Shown here: piece after piece, positions 17,176 through 25,616 of the stretch | How positions within the stretch are numbered: position 1 is the stretch's first letter | How the letters are laid out: each line of letters opens with the position of its first letter | Source: an uncultured Lachnospiraceae bacterium | Lineage (GTDB): Bacteria; Bacillota; Clostridia; Lachnospirales; Lachnospiraceae | Direction of reading: 5' to 3' | DNA length: 64,000 nt | Assembly (NCBI GenBank): GCA_946616835.1 | Contig: CAMOJK010000005.1 | Coordinates: forward strand, 1-64,000 | Notes under the pieces: model-generated | Database searches by the model: none | The model's input: only the letters and a program-made list of their open reading frames with translations | Told to the model about the DNA's origin: nothing | Position numbers and translations under genes: made by a program

Positions 17176-18186
17176 TTAAACAGTTGTGTTAGAGGATGAA
17201 GCTTTGTATGCGGCAAGCTGCGCCTTTAACTCAGCATTTTCCTGCTGGCTTTTATCGAGAGCTGCTTCGGCTGCGCTGAGTTGGGCTTCAGCATCATTAC
17301 AGCGTTTGGTCAGGTCATCGATCATGTATTTGGTTGTATTGCGGTCCATTATCCTGAGGGCTTCCGAAAACATGCCGATCACCTCCTCCGGCTTATTCCT
17401 GAATTCAGCAATATCTCTGTACAGAGGGATGAATTCAGGGTGAAAGTGTACAAGCTTAACTATTTCATCTGGCTTTTCAAATGTAAAGAATGAAAGCCAT
17501 GCATTCCGCTTGCTGTCAATTATATTGTGCATTTGTTTCCTGAAGGTGTCAAGGGAAATATATACCACGTTGTCGAGAACAGTAACCTTTGCACCGCTGT
17601 TGTAACGGGTTACTTTCTTGTGTATGAACTTGGGTGCCACGGCAGAGAATTCTGCAGAACTCTTTTCCATAAGGATGATAAGCGTCACTGGCTTGAGATC
17701 TTTGTAGCTGAAACTTTCGCCCTTTTCGGAGCGTACCTTTCCGTACTGTCGCATTATCATGTCTGCCGTATAGCAGTCGGAACGTTCACCAGGAAAATAG
17801 TACCCTATACGCTGCATTTCTACGTTCACTATCGCACCGGTATCAGTTTTTACTATGATGTCCATGATGACCTGGCTGCCGGTTTCCGTTATGGCAGTGC
17901 CTTCCCTTGAAAGAATCTGTACAATATTTACCTTCTGCCCGAGTATTGCGGAAATCAACGATTCGATCCTTTCTGGGTGTACATCGGGCTTAAAGACATG
18001 CTGGAAAAATTTGTCCGAAAGAATCTGCAGTCCCTGTGAACCTTCTAAAAACGACAGGATGCTTTTCTGGTCATTGGCACTGAAGCTTTTCCATTCCTCA
18101 TAGAGTAGGCTGTTTTCAATGATGCTGATAATTTCGGGGCGTGGACGCTTATCGCCAAAGATTTCGCCAAATGTGAGTGTTGCCAT
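17176..18186 (-). CDS. Rpn-family PD-(D/E)XK nuclease (putative transposase-like)
   Basis: The 336-residue protein matches the Rpn/recombination-promoting nuclease group. The segment GSQVIMDIIVKTDTGAIVNV followed by EMQ carries the D-x(n)-ExQ catalytic core. GYYFPGERSDCYTADMI and KPVTLIILMEKS are typical of the group. The C-terminal 45 residues form an Ala/Glu coiled coil. These genes move between genomes and promote recombination by DNA cleavage. It lies beside the integrated element but outside its attachment cores. A second, broken member is at 43629-44578. Confidence 0.85.
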   Translation of the reverse strand: MATLTFGEIFGDKRPRPEIISIIENSLLYEEWKSFSANDQKSILSFLEGSQGLQILSDKFFQHVFKPDVHPERIESLISAILGQKVNIVQILSREGTAITETGSQVIMDIIVKTDTGAIVNVEMQRIGYYFPGERSDCYTADMIMRQYGKVRSEKGESFSYKDLKPVTLIILMEKSSAEFSAVAPKFIHKKVTRYNSGAKVTVLDNVVYISLDTFRKQMHNIIDSKRNAWLSFFTFEKPDEIVKLVHFHPEFIPLYRDIAEFRNKPEEVIGMFSEALRIMDRNTTKYMIDDLTKRCNDAEAQLSAAEAALDKSQQENAELKAQLAAYKASSSNTTV

Positions 18187-18585
18187 AAGTCTCCTTTCCG
18201 TGATATATCGGACAGGGCAGAAAAAGATGCTATGGCCGAATATGTCACTTGCAAAATTTCACTACTGTGAATAATGGAACGACTGTTCCTCAGATGCACC
18301 GCTCATGAAAAGCTGGTGCAGAGATTCACATTTGTTACAACACCCCTACCTTAACAGAAATAGGTTGGGGTTGTCAATAATAACATGAGTGACGATAGCC
18401 GGTTGGTATGATCCCCCCCGTCCACAAATTGTAGATGTGTCATATGAAAAGGTTAAAAGTGCTGGTTTTATTCTACCGCTTACAATGCATTCGGAAGAGG
18501 GAAAAAATCAGAAATGGCTAAGCTTCAGTGTCTTCCGAATGGTAGGGAAACGATACCCGGACGTAGCATTAAGAGGTTATGCATA
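18187..18585. other. Spacer without a gene, two hairpins
   Basis: No convincing gene. A GC-rich hairpin (ACAACACCCCTACC with GGTTGGGGTTGT, 18337-18374) and an exact 11-bp inverted repeat CATTCGGAAGA / TCTTCCGAATG (18488-18498 and 18531-18541) are present. A short open frame across 18389-18586 has no ribosome site or protein-like sequence and was not called. Confidence 0.4.
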
Positions 18586-18881
18586 ATGGAGCGAAATAAA
18601 GAATTATTAATGAAGCATATCATAGAGGATATGTCCGATGGTGTGATCGCCATAGGCTTTGATAGCAGGATCCAGGCACATAACAGGGCGGCCGCAAAGA
18701 TTCTGGGAATGGACGATGCACAGTTACACTTACTGCAGATGACAGACCGTATAAACCGCCGATGGCGCCGGAAAAGGCTTTTTCGATTCTGGAGGATATG
18801 GCAGAGCATGGAAAGCTTGATCCGCAGCTGTTATCAAGCTTTCGTGAGAGTAATGCGTGGAAGAAGGAGCTGGAAGAGTAA
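18586..18881 (+). pseudogene. PAS / HD-GYP phosphodiesterase gene collapsed by an internal deletion
   Basis: The 5' part encodes the start of a PAS-type sensor (HIIEDMSDGVIAIGF, then NRAAAKILGMDDAQL). From about 18724 another frame encodes the end of an HD-GYP domain: TLTADDRPYKPPMAP, EKAFSILEDM and KLDPQLLSSF, ending at a stop at 18879-18881. The whole HD-GYP core is missing, and the two ends are joined out of frame. The original enzyme would have hydrolysed cyclic di-GMP. Confidence 0.75.
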
Positions 18882-19064
18882 CAGGCGACAAAACGCATTG
18901 ACATGTTATTTTGGCTTGTATACAATTGAGAACGGTTTGGGATGATATAAAGATGTAAACTCTGTGTGTTGCACTGTAACCTCTGATGATTGAAGGCAAT
19001 GCAGCAGAAGTTTCATGCGTATGGCAATCAGCTTCGAAACGAGCGGAATAGTATTAACTACAGA

Positions 19065-19397
19065 ATGAAAATGGATACAGTCAGTTCATTATCTTACTTA
19101 TATAGGAAGAAAACATTTATGATCTCAGCGGTGCTCTGTGTACTGCTGGTTGTGTCGACTTTTGTTTCCGTATTATTCATAGCTATGGAGACCGAACATG
19201 ACTGTGGTGGCGAAGAGTGTCACATCTGCGAGTGCATAGAGCTCTGTGAGGCCATACTTCAGCAGGTGGGGACTGCACTGCCGATAGTTACGGCTTCTCT
19301 TATTTTTTCTGTTATTTCCATAGCATTAAATTCAATGGATGGTGGTGTTCTCTGCCCGAAAACACCTGTAAGCCAGAAGATACGTCTGAATGATTGA
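19065..19397 (+). CDS. Small two-helix membrane protein of the zinc locus
   Basis: About 110 residues with two membrane segments (about 19-39 and 70-90). The loop between them is rich in His and Cys (HDCGGEECHICECIELCE), and the C-terminus is PVSQKIRLND. Related small proteins with a similar loop and C-terminus occur beside zinc-binding lipoproteins in related Clostridia, as I recall. The Cys/His loop could bind metal. The start is uncertain among ATG codons at 18990, 19065 and 19071. It precedes znuA by 160 bp. Confidence 0.6.
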   Translation: MKMDTVSSLSYLYRKKTFMISAVLCVLLVVSTFVSVLFIAMETEHDCGGEECHICECIELCEAILQQVGTALPIVTASLIFSVISIALNSMDGGVLCPKTPVSQKIRLND

Positions 19398-19557
19398 ATT
19401 TTTCCAAGGCAGGAGTGCGGAAAATCTGCATTAATTCCATTTATAATATAATGGCATACAATTATCGGGGAATGTGGTAAGATTTTTGTTTCGATGCAAA
19501 AATAGTACGGATACCCGATCATGTTTTGAACCAGATTACGGAGGTTAATAAAACAAT

Positions 19558-20670
19558 ATGAATATAAGAAAAATGATGACAGTATTTTTTGCAGCCGCAT
19601 TCACAATGTGCGGTGTTACAGCCTGTGATACAACAGGTGCTTTACAGAATGCTTCAGCAGAAACCGGAGATTCAGACAAGATGCAGATCGTCACGACCAT
19701 ATTTCCGGAATACGACTGGGTGGAAAATGTACTCGGTGACAGGGCGGATGTTGCAGAAGTGACACTGCTGCTTGACAACGGAGTGGATCTCCACAGTTAT
19801 CAGCCTACAGCAGAAGACATAATGAAAATCTCAACCTGCGATATGTTCATTTACATAGGCGGTGAGTCAGATGAGTGGGCTGAAGACGTCCTGGAGAATG
19901 CAGTGAATAAGGATATGGTGGTCATTAATCTTCTGGATGCCCTTGGTGATGGCGTGAAGGCCGAGGAAATAGTAGAGGGCATGGAAGCAGAGCACGACCA
20001 TGAGCATGAAGAAGGCGAGGAAGCAGATCACGCCCATGAGCACGAGGATGGAGAAGATGCTGATCACGACCATGAGCATGAGGAAGGTGAAGAAGCAGAG
20101 CATGACCATGAGGGTGGGGAAGAGTGTGAGGAGGAAATGGATGAACATGTATGGCTTTCCCTCAGGAATGCAGAGGTTCTTTGCGGAACGATTGCAGATT
20201 GCCTGGGACAGATAGACAGTGAAAATGCTGATGTCTATAAAGCTAACGCAGAAGCGTATAAGACAGAGCTTGCGGATCTTGACGCAAAGTATGCCGAGGC
20301 TGTTGCCAATGCAGAGGTGAAAACTCTTCTTTTTGGTGACAGGTTCCCGTTTCGTTATATGGTGGACGACTACGGACTTGATTATTATGCTGCATTTGTG
20401 GGCTGTTCTGCCGAGACGGAGGCAAGCTTCGAGACAATAGTATTCCTGGCAGGAAAGACGGATGAGCTGGGACTTTCTTCCATCGTGACGATTGAGGGAA
20501 GTGACCGGCGTATAGCAGAGACCATCCGTGACAATACCTCATCAAAGGATCAGCAGATACTTACGCTGGATTCGCTGCAGTCAACGACACTTAAGGATGC
20601 GGCTAACGGAACTTCTTATCTGTCCGTTATGGAATCAAATCTTGAAGTGCTTAAGGAAGCTCTTAAGTAG
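19558..20670 (+). CDS. znuA: Zinc ABC transporter substrate-binding lipoprotein
   Basis: A 370-residue member of cluster A-I metal-binding proteins (ZnuA/AdcA type). A signal peptide ends in a lipobox (GVTAC, Cys22). The central linker at about residues 140-190 is very rich in His, Glu and Asp (repeated DHEHEEGEE), as in zinc rather than manganese binders. ITTIFPEYDW-like VTTIFPEYDW, DEHVWLSLRNA and LFGDRFPFRYM are family motifs. GGAGG lies upstream of the ATG. The ATPase gene is absent and the permease is a remnant immediately downstream, so this protein has no local transporter. Confidence 0.92.
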   Translation: MNIRKMMTVFFAAAFTMCGVTACDTTGALQNASAETGDSDKMQIVTTIFPEYDWVENVLGDRADVAEVTLLLDNGVDLHSYQPTAEDIMKISTCDMFIYIGGESDEWAEDVLENAVNKDMVVINLLDALGDGVKAEEIVEGMEAEHDHEHEEGEEADHAHEHEDGEDADHDHEHEEGEEAEHDHEGGEECEEEMDEHVWLSLRNAEVLCGTIADCLGQIDSENADVYKANAEAYKTELADLDAKYAEAVANAEVKTLLFGDRFPFRYMVDDYGLDYYAAFVGCSAETEASFETIVFLAGKTDELGLSSIVTIEGSDRRIAETIRDNTSSKDQQILTLDSLQSTTLKDAANGTSYLSVMESNLEVLKEALK

Positions 20671-20693
20671 CAGGAACTGCATATAAGACGGGG

Positions 20694-20912
20694 ATGTATG
20701 CAGTACCCTGTTCGGTTCGGTTTCCATTCTTACTTGTAGGTTCCCTGCTTATTTCTGCGCTGGTTATTTTCCCGGCACTTTCTTCAATGAGATTGTTCAG
20801 GAGTTTTAGATCGGTAACCGTATGTTCGGTGGTGCTTTCAGTTGCAATAGTTGCAGTCCGGGCTGCTGCGTTTGCATTGTGCTGTCTGGCAGGAAGGGTG
20901 TTTATAAAATGA
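20694..20912 (+). pseudogene. Remnant of zinc permease gene znuB
   Basis: The frame encodes FLLVGSLLISALVIFPALSS and MRLFRSFRSVTVCSVVLSV, a conserved membrane stretch of ZnuB permeases. It then jumps to a C-terminal-like AAFALCCLAGRVF and a stop. Only about 70 codons remain of roughly 270, and no start signal is present. It sits 23 bp after znuA, where an intact locus would have znuC and znuB. The stop overlaps the ATG of the next remnant. Confidence 0.7.
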
Positions 20913-21353
20913 AAAAAGTATTCATTCATACGGCAGAGCCTGAGACAGATGAAACAGTTTCAGAGGGTGCTGGGGACGAAGCGGATGATACTGCCAAACA
21001 GGATGAAAACGGTAAAGATGATATTCGGAGGTTTATAATATGATGGTCTCGCCTGAAGACTATGTGGGTAAAAGAATAAAAATGAAAGGGATTTTTCTAT
21101 TTATTATGATGAAGGCTCGGAAAAATATTATTTTGCGTGTATAATAATGGATGCAACCGCATGCTGATCCCAGGGAATAGAATTTGAGCCCTCGGATGAA
21201 TACAGTTATCCTGAAGATTTCACGGAGGCAGGGAGTTTTGTATGCGTGGAAGGCGTGTTTGACACATATATGGAAGGTGAAAATATGTACTGCATTTTGA
21301 GGGATGCCGAGCTTATTTCATGGACAGCCGGCAGCGTTGAGGAGGTCAGATAA
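20909..21353 (+). pseudogene. Decayed lipoprotein gene of the zinc locus, frameshifted, with in-frame TGA
   Basis: Successive frames encode parts of one protein: MKKVFIH with an acidic linker (20909-21043), YSEVYNMMVSPEDYVGKRI (to about 21090), then YYDEGSEKYYFACIIMDATA, a TGA at 21165-21167, SQGIEFEPSDEYSYPEDF, VEGVFDTYMEG and a final stop at 21351. At least two frameshifts and one TGA interrupt it, and the signal peptide is lost. The TGA replaces the second Cys of what I recall as a TACC-x-QG motif in relatives. A decayed gene is the simplest reading. Confidence 0.65.
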
Positions 21354-21354
21354 G

Positions 21355-21528
21355 ATGGAAACCTGGTACTACGAAGTAGTAAGCATAGACGGTGACTATG
21401 CTAATTTAAAAAGAACGGATATTGAATCAGACGATCTCAAGCTTGTTGCGAGAGCCCTGCTCCCGCCGGAAATCGTTGAGGGAAGTCAGCTTAAATATGA
21501 AATGATGCAGTATGAACTTTTGAAGTAA
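21355..21528 (+). CDS. Small conserved-looking protein
   Basis: A 57-residue protein starting METWYYEVVSIDGDYANLKR and ending GSQLKYEMMQYELLK. It begins two bases after the stop of the decayed lipoprotein gene. It is mostly beta-strand by composition and has intact coding. Its role is unknown; position links it to the zinc locus. Confidence 0.55.
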   Translation: METWYYEVVSIDGDYANLKRTDIESDDLKLVARALLPPEIVEGSQLKYEMMQYELLK

Positions 21529-21580
21529 GCCTGGAGCCGCTGTGGCGAAGGGGACTTTTAATAATTCGGAGGCGCATTTT

Positions 21581-22690
21581 ATGTGGAGTTTTCGTAGAAA
21601 AAATCTCATTTTATCGTTCGCATTGTTTATGTCGGTCTTTTTAACTTCATGTTCTGTTAATTCTAAGGGAACCGGTCCGGCGGACAGCGCGGATTCTGAA
21701 GAATCCGAAAACAGCGCTGAGTCAACCAATGGATCAGAGGTGATCAGCAGCGCTGTAGACTTTGATCATGAACTGGACGGGTACGAACCCAAAAAGGATC
21801 ATTACAATTTCTATTTTACATATAAAACTGTTCACCCCTGGTGGGATGCGGTTGCTCTTGGCATGGAGGATGCCCAGAGACAGTACCATGATAAGGGGAT
21901 AACGATCACATATGAGTATATGGCACCGGAGGCAGCATCTGCCGAGGATCAGAAAGAGAGACTTCGTGCAGCAGAATCGAAAGACTTTGATGTTATTGGT
22001 GTCGATGTGGCTGATGCGGATATTATATCGCCGATCCTTGATGAAATGGTGGATTCGGGGTATAAGGTTATGACTTTTTCAAGCTCTGATGCACATGAGG
22101 GCTGCAAAAGGATTGCCTATGTCGGCAATACGCATAATTATGAAGACGGTGCGGATCTGACTGAAGCTTTATGCAAAAAACTCGACTACAAGGGGAAAGT
22201 GGCAATCCTTGTGGGAAGTGTCGGGGCGCCGTGCCACGAAGAACGGGCGGCAGGTGCAAGGGATACGATCGCCAAATACAGTGACATGGAAATAGTTGCC
22301 ACTGAGTATGATATGGATTCTGTAGACCTGGCCTATGACCTTACATTAAAGATACTTGAGGAGAATCCTGATCTTGACGGGATCATCTGCTGCAACATGA
22401 GTAATCCTGTAGGTGCCGCAAGGGCGGTAAAAGAAAAGGGGCATGATGCCGTTATTGTAGGCATGGACCATGATCAGGAAGCACTGCATTATCTTAGGGA
22501 TGGTGTCATCTACTGCCTTGGAGTACAGGACTGCTATTCCATAGGCTTTGATACGATTCAGATAGCTGTGAAGATTGCAGACGGCAATCAGCCGGGTGAA
22601 TTATTCAAGGAAAAGACAGATGAGATAACAACGGTTATTTATCAGGAAGATGCAGCGGTAATGCTGGAACTGCTGTATGGTGAAGACTAA
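21581..22690 (+). CDS. Type 1 periplasmic-binding-protein-like lipoprotein
   Basis: A 369-residue sugar-type substrate-binding protein. The start at 21581 is chosen because GGAGG lies 8 bases before it and the signal peptide then ends in a lipobox (VFLTSC). HPWWDAVALGMEDAQ, DVIGVDVADADIISPILDEM, and DGIICCNMSNPVGAARAVKE fit the two-lobed fold (Peripla_BP_4). No ABC permease or ATPase is near. The stop codon overlaps the start of the GGDEF protein, so the pair is made together and the lipoprotein may sense a ligand for it. Confidence 0.88.
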   Translation: MWSFRRKNLILSFALFMSVFLTSCSVNSKGTGPADSADSEESENSAESTNGSEVISSAVDFDHELDGYEPKKDHYNFYFTYKTVHPWWDAVALGMEDAQRQYHDKGITITYEYMAPEAASAEDQKERLRAAESKDFDVIGVDVADADIISPILDEMVDSGYKVMTFSSSDAHEGCKRIAYVGNTHNYEDGADLTEALCKKLDYKGKVAILVGSVGAPCHEERAAGARDTIAKYSDMEIVATEYDMDSVDLAYDLTLKILEENPDLDGIICCNMSNPVGAARAVKEKGHDAVIVGMDHDQEALHYLRDGVIYCLGVQDCYSIGFDTIQIAVKIADGNQPGELFKEKTDEITTVIYQEDAAVMLELLYGED

Positions 22691-24186
22691 TGAATAAACA
22701 TATCACGAAAAAACAATTTATAATTACAGCAATCGTCGGCGGCATAATATTGATGGCAACGGTGATCATAAATACCATTATGTCTACAAGACAGACTACC
22801 ACCGCAACAAATGAGGCCGTTTCCGAGGTCAGCTCATTTTATCTTGAGGCAATGGCGGACCGGCGGGCTAAAACGGTCACGAATCTTATAAGAAGCAACT
22901 TTGATCATATGGATAAAGCTGTGGAATATATCAGTAACGAAGGAATCGAGTCACAAGATGAACTCCGTCATACGATGGGAAGCATAAAATCCATGCTTTC
23001 TCTCAACCGCTTTGCGCTTGTAGATGATGACAAGGTGGTTTATACGCAGTATACAACCTACACCGGCGGCAGCAGGCATCCTTTCCTTTCGGATGAAAAT
23101 ATGGATAAGCAGAATGTCAGTACGGTTTCTTTGTATGGTTCATCAAAACAGCTCTGTCTTGCCGCACCTACACATGATCTCGAGATAGCCGGAAAGCCGT
23201 ACAGAGCATGCTTCGTGCAGATTGATGTCAGCGAGATAGTGGATCTGCTTGCGTTTGATGATGATGGGAGAACAAATTTCGGTATCTACAGTAAAAACGG
23301 AGAAAACCTGACAGGGACGGAATTGGGACCTTACATATCACACCATAATCTTTTTGATGCTTTAAATGGTGTCATTTCCGAAAATGACTGGAACAAAAAC
23401 AGAGAGAACTTTTTAAATTCCGTGGAAGGGAGTATTACTTTTAATGCTAATGGGGCTGAGGAAACTTTATGCTATGTTCCCATAGAGGATACTGACTGGA
23501 TGATGGTGGTACTCATCCGTGAGAGTGTCATACAGGACAGGATCCGGAGTATAAGCGAGAAAAGTCTTTCGGCAAGTAAAAGACAGATAGTATTCACATT
23601 GTCCTATTCCATTATTTTTTTCGGTGTTCTGATGATTATGATGAAGGCTCTGTTTAACAAGGATCTTCAGGAAGAAAAGGAGAACTCCAAGACTTTCCGC
23701 AGTTTGGCAAGCACGGATTCACTGACCGGCATAAGGAACAAGCATGCTTATACCGAAGTTGAGAGCGCCCTTAATCGTCGGATAATGGAAAAGGATATAG
23801 AAAAGCTGGCTATAGTCGTATGCGATGTAAACGGACTTAAAATAGTCAATGACACACAGGGACATGCAGCCGGAGATAAGCTTATAAAGGATGCAAGCTC
23901 GATGATCTGTGAGTATTTTTCACGCGGAGCGGTATTCAGGATCGGAGGAGACGAGTTTGCAGTCATTCTCCAGGACAAAGGCTATGAAACGATTCATGAG
24001 GTGATAACCGAGATAAACCGGGCGGTAGAGGAGAACATAAAGAAGAAAGAAGTCGTGATCTCAATCGGTTATTCGGAGCTGACACCGGAGGATAAGCTTG
24101 TCCGTGATATATTTGAGCGCGCGGATCAGATGATGTATAAACGCAAACAGCAGCTCAAACAGATGGGGGCGCAGACAAGATTGTAA
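22690..24186 (+). CDS. Membrane diguanylate cyclase with extracellular Cache-like sensor
   Basis: A 498-residue protein with membrane segments near 10-30 and 298-320, a Cache-like extracytoplasmic domain between them, and a GGDEF domain with intact FRIGGDEF at about 416-423. ATDSLTGIRN-like STDSLTGIRNKHAY opens the GGDEF domain. It is coupled to the binding lipoprotein by TAATG. It should make cyclic di-GMP in response to an outside signal, perhaps passed on by the lipoprotein. No RxxD inhibitory site is seen just before GGDEF. Confidence 0.92.
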   Translation: MNKHITKKQFIITAIVGGIILMATVIINTIMSTRQTTTATNEAVSEVSSFYLEAMADRRAKTVTNLIRSNFDHMDKAVEYISNEGIESQDELRHTMGSIKSMLSLNRFALVDDDKVVYTQYTTYTGGSRHPFLSDENMDKQNVSTVSLYGSSKQLCLAAPTHDLEIAGKPYRACFVQIDVSEIVDLLAFDDDGRTNFGIYSKNGENLTGTELGPYISHHNLFDALNGVISENDWNKNRENFLNSVEGSITFNANGAEETLCYVPIEDTDWMMVVLIRESVIQDRIRSISEKSLSASKRQIVFTLSYSIIFFGVLMIMMKALFNKDLQEEKENSKTFRSLASTDSLTGIRNKHAYTEVESALNRRIMEKDIEKLAIVVCDVNGLKIVNDTQGHAAGDKLIKDASSMICEYFSRGAVFRIGGDEFAVILQDKGYETIHEVITEINRAVEENIKKKEVVISIGYSELTPEDKLVRDIFERADQMMYKRKQQLKQMGAQTRL

Positions 24187-24209
24187 TAGCAGTATAAAAA
24201 GTACCGGAT

Positions 24210-24238
24210 TTGACAATAATGTTTTGTTTTGATATAGT
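24210..24238 (+). promoter_or_regulatory. Promoter of the cell-wall hydrolase gene
   Basis: TTGACA, 17 bp, TATAGT. Transcription would start near 24245. The bases just downstream carry the palindrome-like GTAACAAATTTGTAAC, a possible operator. Confidence 0.7.
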
Positions 24239-24309
24239 AGCCGTAACAAATTTGTAACAGTTTGAAACAAAATGTTAAAAAAAGAAACAAAACGTTAGAA
24301 ACTGAAGGT

Positions 24310-25569
24310 ATGAGAAGAATCCGGTTACTGAAAATGGCAGGTGTGTTTACCTTAGCTGCCATCGTCATAATGAATACGAGTGTTCTTTCCGCTTACGGGA
24401 ACGATGAGGATCCTGTGAAGTTTTCGTTGTCGGAAGATGTGATGTGTGCGAACATCGAGTCCGACAAACTTTCGGTAGCAGGCGAAATACCGGTGGATCT
24501 TTCAGAGTTAAGCAAGCCTGATGAGAATGTTACTGCTGATACGGTCTCCGGGGATGATGTGGCTGCCGGTATTGCTGAAGCTACGGAGTGCGGTGTGGTG
24601 CCTACGGAGGATGAACTTCAGGATATCATAGATGCTGAGGCAAATGCGTGGAAAGAAGAAGGGGCGCTTGTAATGGCGGATGTTGTGACATCCGTTAATG
24701 TGCGTGCTGAAGCAAGTGAGGAATCGGAGATAGTCGGAAAGCTCTATACGGAGTGCGGCGGCAATATAATCGAATATACTGATGACTGGACCAAGCTTAA
24801 GTCCGGCAAGGTTGTAGGCTGGGTAAGCAATGAATATCTTTTATTCGGAGATGATGCTGAAAGACTGTACAAAGAAGTCGGCGTGATGCAGGCAACAGTT
24901 ACCGGGCAGACTCTTAGGGTAAGGAAAGAAGCATCTGTTGATGCGGAAGTCCTGGGAATGGTTGCAGAAGGTGATGTGTTCGAGGAAGTGTCTGAGGATG
25001 ACGGCTGGGTAGTTATAGATTTTGAAGGTGCTGACGGATATATATCTTCCGAATATGTGACGACAGAATATGTGGTGGACTGCGGTGAGACCATGGCAGC
25101 CATAGAGGCCAGGGAGGCTGCTAAGGCAGCAGCGGCAAAGAAGGCCGCAGAGAGCAAGAACAGCTCTAATAAGAATTCGTCTAAGAGTTCGTCTCTGCCG
25201 CAGACAAACGATTATTATGGAGCTTATGCGGCATCCGCTACAGATGAGGTGCTTTTGGGTGCGCTTATACAGTGCGAAGCGGGGAATCAGCCTTATGAGG
25301 CACAGGTGGCCGTTGGCGCAGTAGTAATGAACAGAGTCAGGAGCTCTGCATATCCTTCCACCATATATGATGTAATTTACGCATCGGGGCAGTTCACTCC
25401 CGCAGGAAATGGCAAGGTTGACAGGGTGATAGCAAACGGCGTAATGCCGGTATGCCTGCAGGCAGCACAGGAGGCACTGAGCGGTTATTCAAATGTAGGC
25501 GGAGCTACACACTTCAGAAGGGTGGGCTATCACGACGGAATAGTCATAGGTGTGCAGGTATTCTGGTAA
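24310..25569 (+). CDS. Secreted cell-wall hydrolase with two SH3 domains
   Basis: The product has a signal peptide (ending near SVLSAYG), an acidic region, and two bacterial SH3 domains (TSVNVRAEASEESEIVGKL and QTLRVRKEASVDAEVLG). An Ala/Lys-rich then Ser/Asn-rich linker leads to a C-terminal SleB-like hydrolase_2 domain (LLGALIQCEAGNQPYEAQVA, VVMNRV, FTPAGNGKV). It probably cleaves peptidoglycan outside the cell. The start is uncertain: ATG at 24310 gives a clean signal peptide of 419 residues total, while a TTG at 24262 would add 16 residues. Confidence 0.88.
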   Translation: MRRIRLLKMAGVFTLAAIVIMNTSVLSAYGNDEDPVKFSLSEDVMCANIESDKLSVAGEIPVDLSELSKPDENVTADTVSGDDVAAGIAEATECGVVPTEDELQDIIDAEANAWKEEGALVMADVVTSVNVRAEASEESEIVGKLYTECGGNIIEYTDDWTKLKSGKVVGWVSNEYLLFGDDAERLYKEVGVMQATVTGQTLRVRKEASVDAEVLGMVAEGDVFEEVSEDDGWVVIDFEGADGYISSEYVTTEYVVDCGETMAAIEAREAAKAAAAKKAAESKNSSNKNSSKSSSLPQTNDYYGAYAASATDEVLLGALIQCEAGNQPYEAQVAVGAVVMNRVRSSAYPSTIYDVIYASGQFTPAGNGKVDRVIANGVMPVCLQAAQEALSGYSNVGGATHFRRVGYHDGIVIGVQVFW

Positions 25570-25616
25570 GAAAGTCATTGCCGGGGATATGGCAGAGTAA
25601 TGACGGAGTAAAATAA

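Noticed and set aside
18389-18586. 65-codon frame before the PAS remnant
   Set aside because: No ribosome site, unlike a protein in composition, and crossed by an exact inverted repeat.
19990-20150. Repeated CATGAGCATGA-like units resembling a short repeat array
   Set aside because: They encode the His/Glu linker of ZnuA in frame; there are no spacers of uniform length, so no CRISPR array.
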